From the NCBI RefSeq assembly GCF_001866665.1, contig NZ_MLYO01000035.1, forward strand, positions 1 through 64,000: DNA of 64,000 nt, given 5' to 3'. The number at the start of each line of letters is the position of its first letter. The stretch's first letter is position 1. Positions 34,343-47,137 of the stretch are shown here, one piece after another. The stretch is from Streptomyces monashensis. GTDB taxonomy: Bacteria; Actinomycetota; Actinomycetes; Streptomycetales; Streptomycetaceae. The position numbers and the translations under genes are program-made. The notes under the pieces are model-generated. The model had not been told where the DNA came from. It made no database searches and saw nothing but the letters and a program-made list of their open reading frames with translations.

Positions 34343-35887
34343 ATGGGACGCAACATACGAAAACGCCGTACGCCGCTGGCCACCAAGGCCCTTGCCGGGG
34401 CGGCGGCCCTAGCGCTCGGTGGGGGCGGGCTGATCTGGGCGAACTTCTATGCCTCCGCGCACGAGTCGAACAACCAGGCCTGGGGAGGCAACCAGACGAA
34501 GGCCGCGACGGCGCAGGTCGCGACCATCTCCTGCCCGGACGTCGGCCAGAAACTGACGAACGTGCCCTCGCGGGCCCGTCAGGGCGTGGCGACCGAGCTG
34601 GCCAACCTCGACAAGCAGATCACCGAGGCCTACAACCGGCTCGCCTCCACCCGGCAGGCGCAGACGAACGACCCGAGCTTCGTGCAGAACGCGATCGTCG
34701 GTCCGCTCAAGGACAAGCGCGCGGCGACGATCGACCGGATCCGCATCGACGTCCAGCGGGTCGGCGGGCAGTTCAACACCGCGCTGTCCCAGCTCGCCGC
34801 CTGCACGACGCAGTCCGCCAACCAGACCACCGCCGGCGGCCAGAACAACGGCCAGGCCGGTGGTCAGCAGAACAACGGCGGGCAGCAGGGCAACAACGGC
34901 GGCCAGCAACAGGGTGGCCAGCAGCAGGGCGGTCAGCAGCAGGGCAACAACGGCGGGCAGGGCGGTGACGGCCCGACCGCGGCGGACTTCGTGGACATCA
35001 CGAAGGTGGCGCCCAACGTCCAGGGCAAGCCGGCCAAGCAGCAGAACGCCTCGACGGGCACGTTCATCACGCGCTGCGGCGTGAACGCGAACCAGAACCA
35101 CAACAGCGACAACGTGATCGTCGCCCCCGGTGTGACCAACGGCGCCCACCACGTGCACGACTACGTGGGCAACCAGAAGGTCAACGCGTTCTCCAGCAAC
35201 CAGACCTTCCTGCAGGGCGGCACCAGCTGCCAGAACCGCAACGACCTGTCGGCGTACTACTGGCCGGTCATCCGTGAGCAGGACGGCACGCAGGAGAAGG
35301 ACGCGAACGCCGACGGCGGTGGCAAGGACCTCAACGTCGGCAAGATCCTGGTCGCCCAGCAGGCGCAGATCAAGTACGTCGGCTCGCCGGCGAGCAAGGT
35401 CGTCGCGATGCCGCAGTTCCTGCGGATCATCACCGGTGACGCCAAGGCCTTCGTCAACGGCCCGGCCAACGCCAACGCGCACTGGAGCTGCACCGGCTTC
35501 GAGAACAAGGTGCAGCTGACGGACAAGTACCCGATCTGTCCGCAGGGCAGCCAGGTGGTGCGCTCGTTCGCCTTCCAGAGCTGCTGGGACGGCCAGAACA
35601 TCGACAGCGCCAACCACCGCACGCACGTGGCCTTCGCCGATCCCGCGAGCGGGGTCTGCCCGAACGGCTTCAAGGCGATCCCGCAGCTGACGATGCGCCT
35701 GGTCTACAACGTGCCGCAGCCCGTCATCCAGGCGAACGGCACGGTGAAGAACGCCTACGCGGTCGACGGCTTCCCGGAGGAGCTGCACAAGGCGATCACC
35801 GACCACGACGACTTCATCAGCGTCACGACCGGCGGTCTGGCCAACAGGATCGCCAACTGCCTCAACAGCGGCCGGAACTGCGCGTGA
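34343..35887 (+). CDS. Secreted DUF1996-domain protein
   Basis: 514 residues, AGAGGAG before ATG. A basic signal peptide (RNIRKRRTPLATKALAGAAALALGGGGLIWANFYASA) leads into a helical domain flanked by Cys (ATISCPDVGQKLTNVPSRARQG... QLAACTTQ). A Gln/Gly/Asn-rich linker (GGQQNNGGQQGNNGGQQQGG...) then joins a DUF1996 domain (about residues 235-500: GTFITRCGVNANQNHNSDNVIVAPGVTNGAHHVHDYVGN... ANAHWSCTGF). DUF1996 occurs in fungal and actinobacterial secreted proteins, possibly carbohydrate-active. It ends at a strong bidirectional hairpin. Confidence 0.92.
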   Translation: MGRNIRKRRTPLATKALAGAAALALGGGGLIWANFYASAHESNNQAWGGNQTKAATAQVATISCPDVGQKLTNVPSRARQGVATELANLDKQITEAYNRLASTRQAQTNDPSFVQNAIVGPLKDKRAATIDRIRIDVQRVGGQFNTALSQLAACTTQSANQTTAGGQNNGQAGGQQNNGGQQGNNGGQQQGGQQQGGQQQGNNGGQGGDGPTAADFVDITKVAPNVQGKPAKQQNASTGTFITRCGVNANQNHNSDNVIVAPGVTNGAHHVHDYVGNQKVNAFSSNQTFLQGGTSCQNRNDLSAYYWPVIREQDGTQEKDANADGGGKDLNVGKILVAQQAQIKYVGSPASKVVAMPQFLRIITGDAKAFVNGPANANAHWSCTGFENKVQLTDKYPICPQGSQVVRSFAFQSCWDGQNIDSANHRTHVAFADPASGVCPNGFKAIPQLTMRLVYNVPQPVIQANGTVKNAYAVDGFPEELHKAITDHDDFISVTTGGLANRIANCLNSGRNCA

Positions 35888-35923
35888 TGCCGCACGTGAA
35901 GCCCTGACACGGGCCACACGACG

Positions 35924-35958
35924 AGGCCGGTGACGGAGCCCCCTCCCGTCACCGGCCT
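35924..35958. terminator. Bidirectional terminator
   Basis: A perfect 13-bp stem (AGGCCGGTGACGG 35924-35936 with 35946-35958) sits inside an outer CACACG/CGTGTG pair. It lies between the convergent DUF1996 and lipoprotein genes. Confidence 0.85.
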
Positions 35959-35978
35959 TCCCGTGTGCCCAGCCGCGT

Positions 35979-36389
35979 TCAGCCGCCGTGCCCGGAGTGG
36001 GCGGAGTGCGCGGAGTGGTTCGCGCCGATCTCCACGTCCCCGCCGAGCGTGCCGCGCAGCGCCGTGACGGTGCCGTTGTCACCGACGGCGACCCACTTGC
36101 GGCCGACGAGGTAGAAACCGCCGTAGTCCTCGGCGGTGTTGATCCACTCGCGCTGGCCGCGGTCGGTGGAGAAGGTGGCGAGGATGAACTTCCCGTCGGT
36201 GTTCGTGCAGATGGCCTGCCGGATCGTGTCGGCGTCGGTCTGCATGTCCGGCTTGCACCTCACCTCGGCGGCCAGGCTCTCCAGGCTGCCGGTCGCCGTG
36301 GGCGGGACCGCCCTGGTCTCCGCGCCCGCGCCGCAGCCCGCCAGCGCCAGTACGGCGCTCGCACCCAGCAGCAGTCGTGTCACCCTCAT
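35979..36389 (-). CDS. Lipoprotein with His-rich tail
   Basis: 136 residues. MRVTRLLLGASAVLALAGCGAG is a lipoprotein signal with lipobox LAGC. The mature part includes LAAEVRCKPDMQTDADTIRQAICTNTDGKFILATFSTDRGQREWINTAEDYGGFYLVGRKWVAVG, conserved-looking with a Cys pair. It ends in ANHSAHSAHSGHGG, a possible metal-binding tail. GGAGG precedes the ATG. Function unknown. Confidence 0.85.
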   Translation of the reverse strand: MRVTRLLLGASAVLALAGCGAGAETRAVPPTATGSLESLAAEVRCKPDMQTDADTIRQAICTNTDGKFILATFSTDRGQREWINTAEDYGGFYLVGRKWVAVGDNGTVTALRGTLGGDVEIGANHSAHSAHSGHGG

Positions 36390-36511
36390 CAGTTCCTCCG
36401 GTCCTCGCATGCCTCGGCTCCTTCGGATACGGACCCCGGCCGCCGTACGCTCAAATGCGATAATCACCCATCCGGCGGTGACCAACCGCCGCCTCGCTCG
36501 TTCTCCACGGC

Positions 36512-38431
36512 GTGCAGTCACAGGATGTAGCCCAGCGTCACGCAGCCTCCGCCGGGGAAACCGGCCCGGTCGACGTCGAGCAGGCCGAGGCCGCGCTCGT
36601 CGAGCACTATCCGCGGCTGGTCCGGATCGCCTATCTGGTGCTGCCGCCGGGCCTCGGCCGCAGCCGCCGGGTGCTGACCGCACATGCTCTCGTCCAGCGC
36701 GCCCTGCCCCGGGGGCGCAAACAGCGGTCGGCCACGATCCCGGCCCAGGTCTCGGCCCGGCCGGGCGACCCCGGCTACGCGTTCCTGCGCGAGCGCGTCC
36801 TGCGTACGGCCCTGGAGGCGGCCGCTCCCCGCAAGGGCCTGCCCCGGCTCTCCCAGCTGCCGCCGCCTCTGCCCCAGGTCTGGGGCCTGAGGCTGTTCCC
36901 GCGCTCGGGCGGCGCCGACGAACTCGCCCTGGACCAGCGGCTGTCCGCGCTGACCGGCCCGGCCCGCGCCGCCTATGTGCTGCGCGGCCTGGAGCAGCTC
37001 TCCGACACCGACATCCACGAGCTGCTCTCCGCCGCCGGTGCCGAGGACCCGGGCGGCGCGCTGGCCGCGGCGAACGGCGTGCCCCTGCAGCCCGCGCTGC
37101 TCACCTCCGCCGAGTTCGACGCGTGCTCGCTCCAGGCCCGGCCCACGGATCTGATGCGCCGCCGCCAGCACACCAAGGCCGCCCTCGCCGCGGCCGCCGC
37201 GCTCGCGGTGTGCGGGGCACTGGTCGCCCTGCCGGGCGACGGCTGGGGCCCGGACGGCGCCGCCGCACCCGCCTACGCCGAGAACCCGGCCGCCCAGGCC
37301 GCCCTCGACCCGGCCCGGCTGACCCATGTCTCCCCCACCGCCTGGCAGACCTCCGCACGCGCCGACTTCTCCGTGTGGCCCGCGCGCGGCCCGCTCACCG
37401 GCGACCAGGACCTGCTGCGCCGCGCCCTCGCCGTCTGGGCCCGCCCCGGCGGCACGGTCCGCGTCTCGGCGACCCCCGGCACCCAGACCGGCGGCCCGGC
37501 CGGCCCGCCCCAGCTGCTGTACGCGGGCCAGGTCGACAGCGCCCGGGTGGTGATCCTCTACGACGGCCTGCGCATCGTCCGCTACGCCGAGCCGGTGAGC
37601 GGCACCCAGGGCGCGGCCCTCGACTTCGCGCGCGTCGACGGCGCGACCGGCGCCGAGGCGGGCGCGCTGGTGCTCGGCCGCGCCGACGGCAACGTGCGGT
37701 ACCTGACCGCGCCCTGGGTGCGGAAGGCGGCGTCGCGGAACCTGATGAAGCCGGCCGCGGCCGCGACCCCGCTGGCCCTCACCGGCGGCGTCACCGCACC
37801 GCTGACCAGCCCGGCGCTCCAGCCCGGCGGCTGCACCTCGTGGACCGTGCTCCAGCTGGCCGGCTCCTCGGGCACCGAACTGACCACCGACCTCGGCGAG
37901 TTGGTCCCGGCCCATCTGACCGCGGGCAGGCCGGGCGTGCCCGAGGAGGCGTCCGGTACCGCGGGGCTGCGCGCCTGGGCGCCGTTCGCCTGCTCGCTCG
38001 CGGCCGAGCGCTCGGCGGGTGTCCGGAGCGTGAACGCCTGGCAGTTCGCCGAGCAGCCGCTGCCCGACGGCACCGGGGCCGCGGACTGGGTGTGCACCCG
38101 GGCCGAGACCTGGCGCGGCGACGGCACGGCGGCGCTGGCCCAGTTCCGTACGCCGAGCGGGCCGGTCGGCGCGGTGGTCGCCAGGGGCACGGACGTACGG
38201 GGCTGCGGGCCGCTCGATCCCCATGTGCTGGCCGGGGTGCTGTGGAAGTCCGCGGCCGGGCACTGGTTCCTGCTGGCGGCGGGCGACCGGGACACCGCGT
38301 CGATCAGCGCCGTGGGCGGGATCACCGCGAGCGGCCAGGGTCCGCTGCTCATGACCCGGGCCAGGCAGGGGGCGAAGGCCACGCTGAAGGGCACGCTGAC
38401 GGACGGGCGGGCAATCAGCGGACTGCACTGA
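36512..38431 (+). CDS. Large single-span membrane protein, unknown function
   Basis: 639 residues, GTG start. The N-terminal about 190 residues resemble a degenerate sigma-factor/anti-sigma cytoplasmic region (EAALVEHYPRLVRIAYLVLPPGLGRSRRVLTAHALVQRAL... LDQRLSALTGPARAAYVLRGLEQLSDTDIHELL). One membrane segment follows (TKAALAAAAALAVCGALVALPG), then a long extracytoplasmic domain rich in beta strands with scattered Cys. From the sequence, the N-terminal part looks like an ECF-sigma-like fold fused to a membrane anchor. No family name can be given. Confidence 0.8.
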   Translation: MQSQDVAQRHAASAGETGPVDVEQAEAALVEHYPRLVRIAYLVLPPGLGRSRRVLTAHALVQRALPRGRKQRSATIPAQVSARPGDPGYAFLRERVLRTALEAAAPRKGLPRLSQLPPPLPQVWGLRLFPRSGGADELALDQRLSALTGPARAAYVLRGLEQLSDTDIHELLSAAGAEDPGGALAAANGVPLQPALLTSAEFDACSLQARPTDLMRRRQHTKAALAAAAALAVCGALVALPGDGWGPDGAAAPAYAENPAAQAALDPARLTHVSPTAWQTSARADFSVWPARGPLTGDQDLLRRALAVWARPGGTVRVSATPGTQTGGPAGPPQLLYAGQVDSARVVILYDGLRIVRYAEPVSGTQGAALDFARVDGATGAEAGALVLGRADGNVRYLTAPWVRKAASRNLMKPAAAATPLALTGGVTAPLTSPALQPGGCTSWTVLQLAGSSGTELTTDLGELVPAHLTAGRPGVPEEASGTAGLRAWAPFACSLAAERSAGVRSVNAWQFAEQPLPDGTGAADWVCTRAETWRGDGTAALAQFRTPSGPVGAVVARGTDVRGCGPLDPHVLAGVLWKSAAGHWFLLAAGDRDTASISAVGGITASGQGPLLMTRARQGAKATLKGTLTDGRAISGLH

Positions 38432-38509
38432 CCCCGGTTGCTGACACCAGCGTAAACAAGATGCGTCACAGGGGTTCTCAGCGAGCTTACCCATCAGTAC
38501 ATTGACGCC

Positions 38510-39388
38510 ATGTCTAACACGCAGGCCCGGGTGCCGCTCAAGGCACGCAAAGTGTCCTTCTCCTGGGACGGCACGCCGTTGCACTGGGTGCCGGGTGATC
38601 CCTTCACCACCCACACCATCAACGTGCTGCACCTGCTGCTGCCCGCAGGTGAGCGGTGGTTCGTGCACGTGTACAAGCAGGTGCTGCCGTACATCCGGGA
38701 CGAGCGGCTCCGCGAGGACGTGATCGGGTTCATCGGCCAGGAGGCGATGCACTCCCAGGCCCATGACGAGGTGCTGCCGCACCTGCGCGAGCAGGGCCTC
38801 GACCCGACGCCGTACACCGCACAGGTCGACTGGTTCTTCGAGAAGCTGCTCGGCGACCGTACGCTGCCGCCGGGCAGGCCGCGCAGGTGGTGGCTGATGG
38901 AACGGGTCGCGCTCATCGCGGCCATCGAGCACTACACCGCGTTCCTCGGCAACTGGGTGCTCAACGCCGGTGAACTGGACCGGCGGGGCGCCGATCCGAC
39001 CATGCTGGACCTGCTGCGCTGGCACGGCGCGGAGGAGGTGGAGCACCGTTCCGTGGCCTTCGAGCTCTTCCTGCACGTCGACGGGAGCTACCGCCGGCGC
39101 GCGCGGACCTGGGCCACGGCCTTCACGGCACTGGTGTTCCTGTGGCAGCGCGGGACGCGGTTCTTCATGGAGAACGACCCGACCCTCGTCGACGGCAAGG
39201 CGTCCTTCAAGGAGTTCTACGTCCGTGGCAGGCGGGGCCTGCTCCCCTCGACCGGAGACATGATCAGGTCCATCCCCCGCTATCTGAGCCGTGACTACCA
39301 CCCCTCGCAGGAGGGCGACACCGAGCAGGCCGTCGCCTATCTGATGTCCTCCCCGGCGGCCACGGCGGCGGAAAAGAGGGCCGCGTGA
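38510..39388 (+). CDS. Metal-dependent hydrolase-like protein (PF10118)
   Basis: 292 residues. GFIGQEAMHSQAHDEV (E-x-x-x-H), IAAIEHYTAFLGNW (E-x-x-H-like) and WHGAEEVEHRSVAFELF (E-x-x-x-H) give a ferritin-like di-iron ligand pattern typical of the PF10118 group. A hydrophobic patch near ATAFTALVFLWQRG suggests membrane contact. The stop overlaps the start of the next gene (TGATG), so it is coupled to an iron-sulfur flavoprotein reductase. A di-iron oxygenase fed by that reductase is a better guess than hydrolysis (inference). Confidence 0.87.
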   Translation: MSNTQARVPLKARKVSFSWDGTPLHWVPGDPFTTHTINVLHLLLPAGERWFVHVYKQVLPYIRDERLREDVIGFIGQEAMHSQAHDEVLPHLREQGLDPTPYTAQVDWFFEKLLGDRTLPPGRPRRWWLMERVALIAAIEHYTAFLGNWVLNAGELDRRGADPTMLDLLRWHGAEEVEHRSVAFELFLHVDGSYRRRARTWATAFTALVFLWQRGTRFFMENDPTLVDGKASFKEFYVRGRRGLLPSTGDMIRSIPRYLSRDYHPSQEGDTEQAVAYLMSSPAATAAEKRAA

Positions 39389-40410
39389 TGCCGAAGCTGC
39401 GCACCGTCGCGCTCCTCGCGGGCGCGGTGCTGGTGACCCGGGGTGCCCTGCGCCGCCGGATCCGGGTCTCGCCGCTGTGGCCGCTGCCCGCCCTGGAGGA
39501 GCCCACCTCGGGCCGGCCGCGCTCACGGGCGCTGCGGCTGCTGGTCACCGCGCACGAGACGGTGGCCGACGGCGTCGTACAGCTCCGCCTGGAGGGGCCG
39601 GACCTGCCGCGCTGGGAGCCCGGCGCGCATCTGGACCTCGTGCTGCCGTCGGGGCTGGTCCGGCAGTACTCGCTGTGCGGCGACCCCGAGGACACCTCGT
39701 CGTACACCGTCGCGACCCGGCTGGTCGAGAACGGGCGCGGCGGCTCGCGCGAGGTGCACGAGCAGGTGACCGAGGGCATGGAGCTGGAGGTGCGGGGGCC
39801 GCGGAACCGGTTCCCGCTGGTCGAGGCGGAGTCGTACGTCTTCGTGGCCGGCGGGATCGGGATCACCCCGCTGCTGCCGATGCTGCGCTCGCTCCCCGAC
39901 GGCACCCCGTGGCGACTGCTGTACGCGGGGCGCGACCGTGCCTCGATGCCGTTCCTGGAGGAGGTCGAGAAGCTGGGCCGGGACCAGGTGACCGTCGTCG
40001 AGGGCGTGCCCGATCTCGACGCACTGGAGGTGGGCGAGGGGGCCGTCGTCTACGCGTGCGGTCCCGAGGGGCTCATGGCGGCCGTCGCGGAGCGCTTTGC
40101 GGACGTCCGTCTCGAACGGTTCGCGCCGCGCACGTCGTCCGACGGGAACACGGAGTTCGAGGTCGAACTCCGGCGCAGCGGGCGCACGTTGACCGTCCCG
40201 GCCGACTCCACCGCGCTGGCCGCGATCCGCCGGGAGCTGCCGGACACCGCGTACTCCTGCGAGCAGGGATTCTGCGGGACCTGCCAACAGCGGGTGCTGG
40301 AGGGGGAGATCGACCACCGGGACGAGCTGCTGACGGACACGGAGCGTGCCGACTCGATGCTGATCTGTGTGTCGCGGGCCCGAAGCGGTCGGTTGGTGAT
40401 CGACATGTGA
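39388..40410 (+). CDS. Ferredoxin-reductase with C-terminal 2Fe-2S domain
   Basis: 340 residues. FAD/FMN-binding domain (DLPRWEPGAHLDLVLPSGLVRQYSLCGDPED), NAD-binding domain (FVAGGIGITPLLPMLRSL... YACGPEGLMAAVAERF) and a C-terminal plant-type ferredoxin domain CEQGFCGTCQQ... C, with all four Cys seen. This is the phthalate-dioxygenase-reductase/VanB class. It is translationally coupled to the di-iron PF10118 protein and probably is its electron donor. The N-terminus has a short hydrophobic stretch (TVALLAGAVLVTRGAL). Confidence 0.93.
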   Translation: MPKLRTVALLAGAVLVTRGALRRRIRVSPLWPLPALEEPTSGRPRSRALRLLVTAHETVADGVVQLRLEGPDLPRWEPGAHLDLVLPSGLVRQYSLCGDPEDTSSYTVATRLVENGRGGSREVHEQVTEGMELEVRGPRNRFPLVEAESYVFVAGGIGITPLLPMLRSLPDGTPWRLLYAGRDRASMPFLEEVEKLGRDQVTVVEGVPDLDALEVGEGAVVYACGPEGLMAAVAERFADVRLERFAPRTSSDGNTEFEVELRRSGRTLTVPADSTALAAIRRELPDTAYSCEQGFCGTCQQRVLEGEIDHRDELLTDTERADSMLICVSRARSGRLVIDM

Positions 40411-40444
40411 ACACCTGCGGCCGGATTCGATCGGTAAGGTGTTC
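40409..40444. promoter_or_regulatory. Inverted repeat before the TetR gene
   Basis: GAACACCT (40409-40416) and AGGTGTTC (40437-40444) flank 20 bases and end two bases before the TetR ATG. A candidate autoregulatory operator or translation-control hairpin. Confidence 0.4.
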
Positions 40445-40446
40445 GC

Positions 40447-41163
40447 ATGAGTACCGGGGTTCGCCGCAGGATGGGCGTCGAGGAGCGGCGGCAGCAGCTG
40501 ATCGGCGTCGCGCTCGACCTGTTCAGCCGACGCTCGCCCGACGAGGTCTCCATCGACGAGATAGCGACGGCCGCGGGCATCTCACGGCCGCTCGTGTACC
40601 ACTACTTCCCCGGCAAACTCAGCCTGTACGAGGCCGCGTTGAAGCGTGCCTCGGAGGATCTCGCGGCCCGCTTCGCCGAACCGCACGAGGGTCCGCTCGG
40701 CGCCCGGCTGCTGCGCGTCATGTGCCGCTACTTCGACTTCGTGGACGAACACGGACCGGGCTTCGCGGCGTTGATGCGCGGCGGCCCGGCCGTCTCCGCC
40801 GACGGGATCGGCACGAAGGCCCACGTCTCCACGACCAACGCGCTCATCGACTCCGTGCGCCAGGCCGCCTACGAGCAGATCCTCGCGCACCTCGGCGTCC
40901 TGGACGCCTCCCCGCGCCTGGAGCTGGTCGTCCGGTCCTGGATCTCGCTCGCCGAGTCGACGGCGCTGCTCTGGCTGGACGGCCGCCGCGTCCCGCGCGC
41001 CGAGCTGGAACTCCAGCTCGTGCACGACTTCGCCGCGCTGGTCGCGGTCAGCGCGGCCTACGACGCGGACATGGCGACCCTGCTGAAGCAGATGGTGAAG
41101 GACGAGCCGGCCGACGGCACCTTCGCGGAGCTGGTCGGCCGGCTCATCGCCCTCGCGCCCTGA
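40447..41163 (+). CDS. TetR-family transcriptional regulator
   Basis: 238 residues. The N-terminal HTH (ERRQQLIGVALDLFSRRSPDEVSIDEIATAAGISRPLVYHYFPGKLSLYEAALKRA) is the standard TetR pattern; the rest is an all-helical ligand domain. It lies 36 bases after the ferredoxin-reductase gene, so it likely regulates that pair. The ligand may be a lipid-like substrate of the pair. Confidence 0.93.
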   Translation: MSTGVRRRMGVEERRQQLIGVALDLFSRRSPDEVSIDEIATAAGISRPLVYHYFPGKLSLYEAALKRASEDLAARFAEPHEGPLGARLLRVMCRYFDFVDEHGPGFAALMRGGPAVSADGIGTKAHVSTTNALIDSVRQAAYEQILAHLGVLDASPRLELVVRSWISLAESTALLWLDGRRVPRAELELQLVHDFAALVAVSAAYDADMATLLKQMVKDEPADGTFAELVGRLIALAP

Positions 41164-41172
41164 GCGGCGGCG

Positions 41173-41535
41173 CTACCGGTCGAACTTCCGGTAGGACGCG
41201 TCCAGTTCACGGACCTCGACGGAGGCGTGCAGGGCGACACCCGTGTCCGCCACGTGCCCACGGAGCAGCTCCAGGGCCGTCTGGGTGAGCTTCGCCTTCG
41301 TCTCGTCGCTGCGTCCGGCGAGGAGCCCGATCGTCACGTGCACGATCGCGTGCCCGTGCGCCCCGGGGTCCTCGTACCCGAACACCGTGTACGCGCTCGG
41401 CCGGAACTGCGTCTTGCAGGCCTCCGGCTTCGCCGCCGCGATCGCCACGGTCGCCTCGTGCAGCTCCCGGGCGAAGCCCTCGCGGTCGAAGGCGTCGGCC
41501 ACGAGGTCCGAGTAGTCGATGGTGATCTGCGGCAT
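41173..41535 (-). CDS. 5-carboxymethyl-2-hydroxymuconate isomerase-like tautomerase
   Basis: 120 residues beginning MPQITIDYSDL, with the N-terminal Pro that serves as catalytic base in the tautomerase superfamily once Met is removed. The length and the core FGYEDPGAHGHAIVHVTIGLLAGRSDETKAKLTQTALELL match the CHMI (HpcD) family. AGGAG lies five bases before the ATG; a GTG two codons upstream is less likely. It may be a general tautomerase, as no homoprotocatechuate genes are nearby. Confidence 0.88.
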   Translation of the reverse strand: MPQITIDYSDLVADAFDREGFARELHEATVAIAAAKPEACKTQFRPSAYTVFGYEDPGAHGHAIVHVTIGLLAGRSDETKAKLTQTALELLRGHVADTGVALHASVEVRELDASYRKFDR

Positions 41536-41577
41536 GGGCACTCCTGTTCTACGTCTGTTCCGGGACGAGAGCCGACC

Positions 41578-46950
<5,373 letters not shown>

Positions 46951-47019
46951 GCGTAACTCCTAGCGAATGCGGCTCTCTTGGGTCCGACCCGGCGCGACCG
47001 TATCGCTAACGAAAGGTTT

Positions 47020-47071
47020 ACAGCAAGAGACTTGAAACTCACAGCAAGAACTTTCAACAGGTGTCTTGACG
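47020..47071. promoter_or_regulatory. MalR-type repeats between pulA and the amylase gene
   Basis: ACAGCAAG occurs at 47020-47027 and 47041-47048 (21-base spacing, two helical turns), each followed by an ACTT-containing tail. CTTGAC follows near 47064. GCAAG/CTTGC elements are the recognised control sites of Streptomyces amylase genes and match those at malE/malR. The region can control both divergent genes. Confidence 0.65.
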
Positions 47072-47137
47072 TGCCCTTCTCAACGGGCCCACTCTCACCC
47101 ATGGTTGAAACACGTACCCCCACATTCGGAGCCGCAC

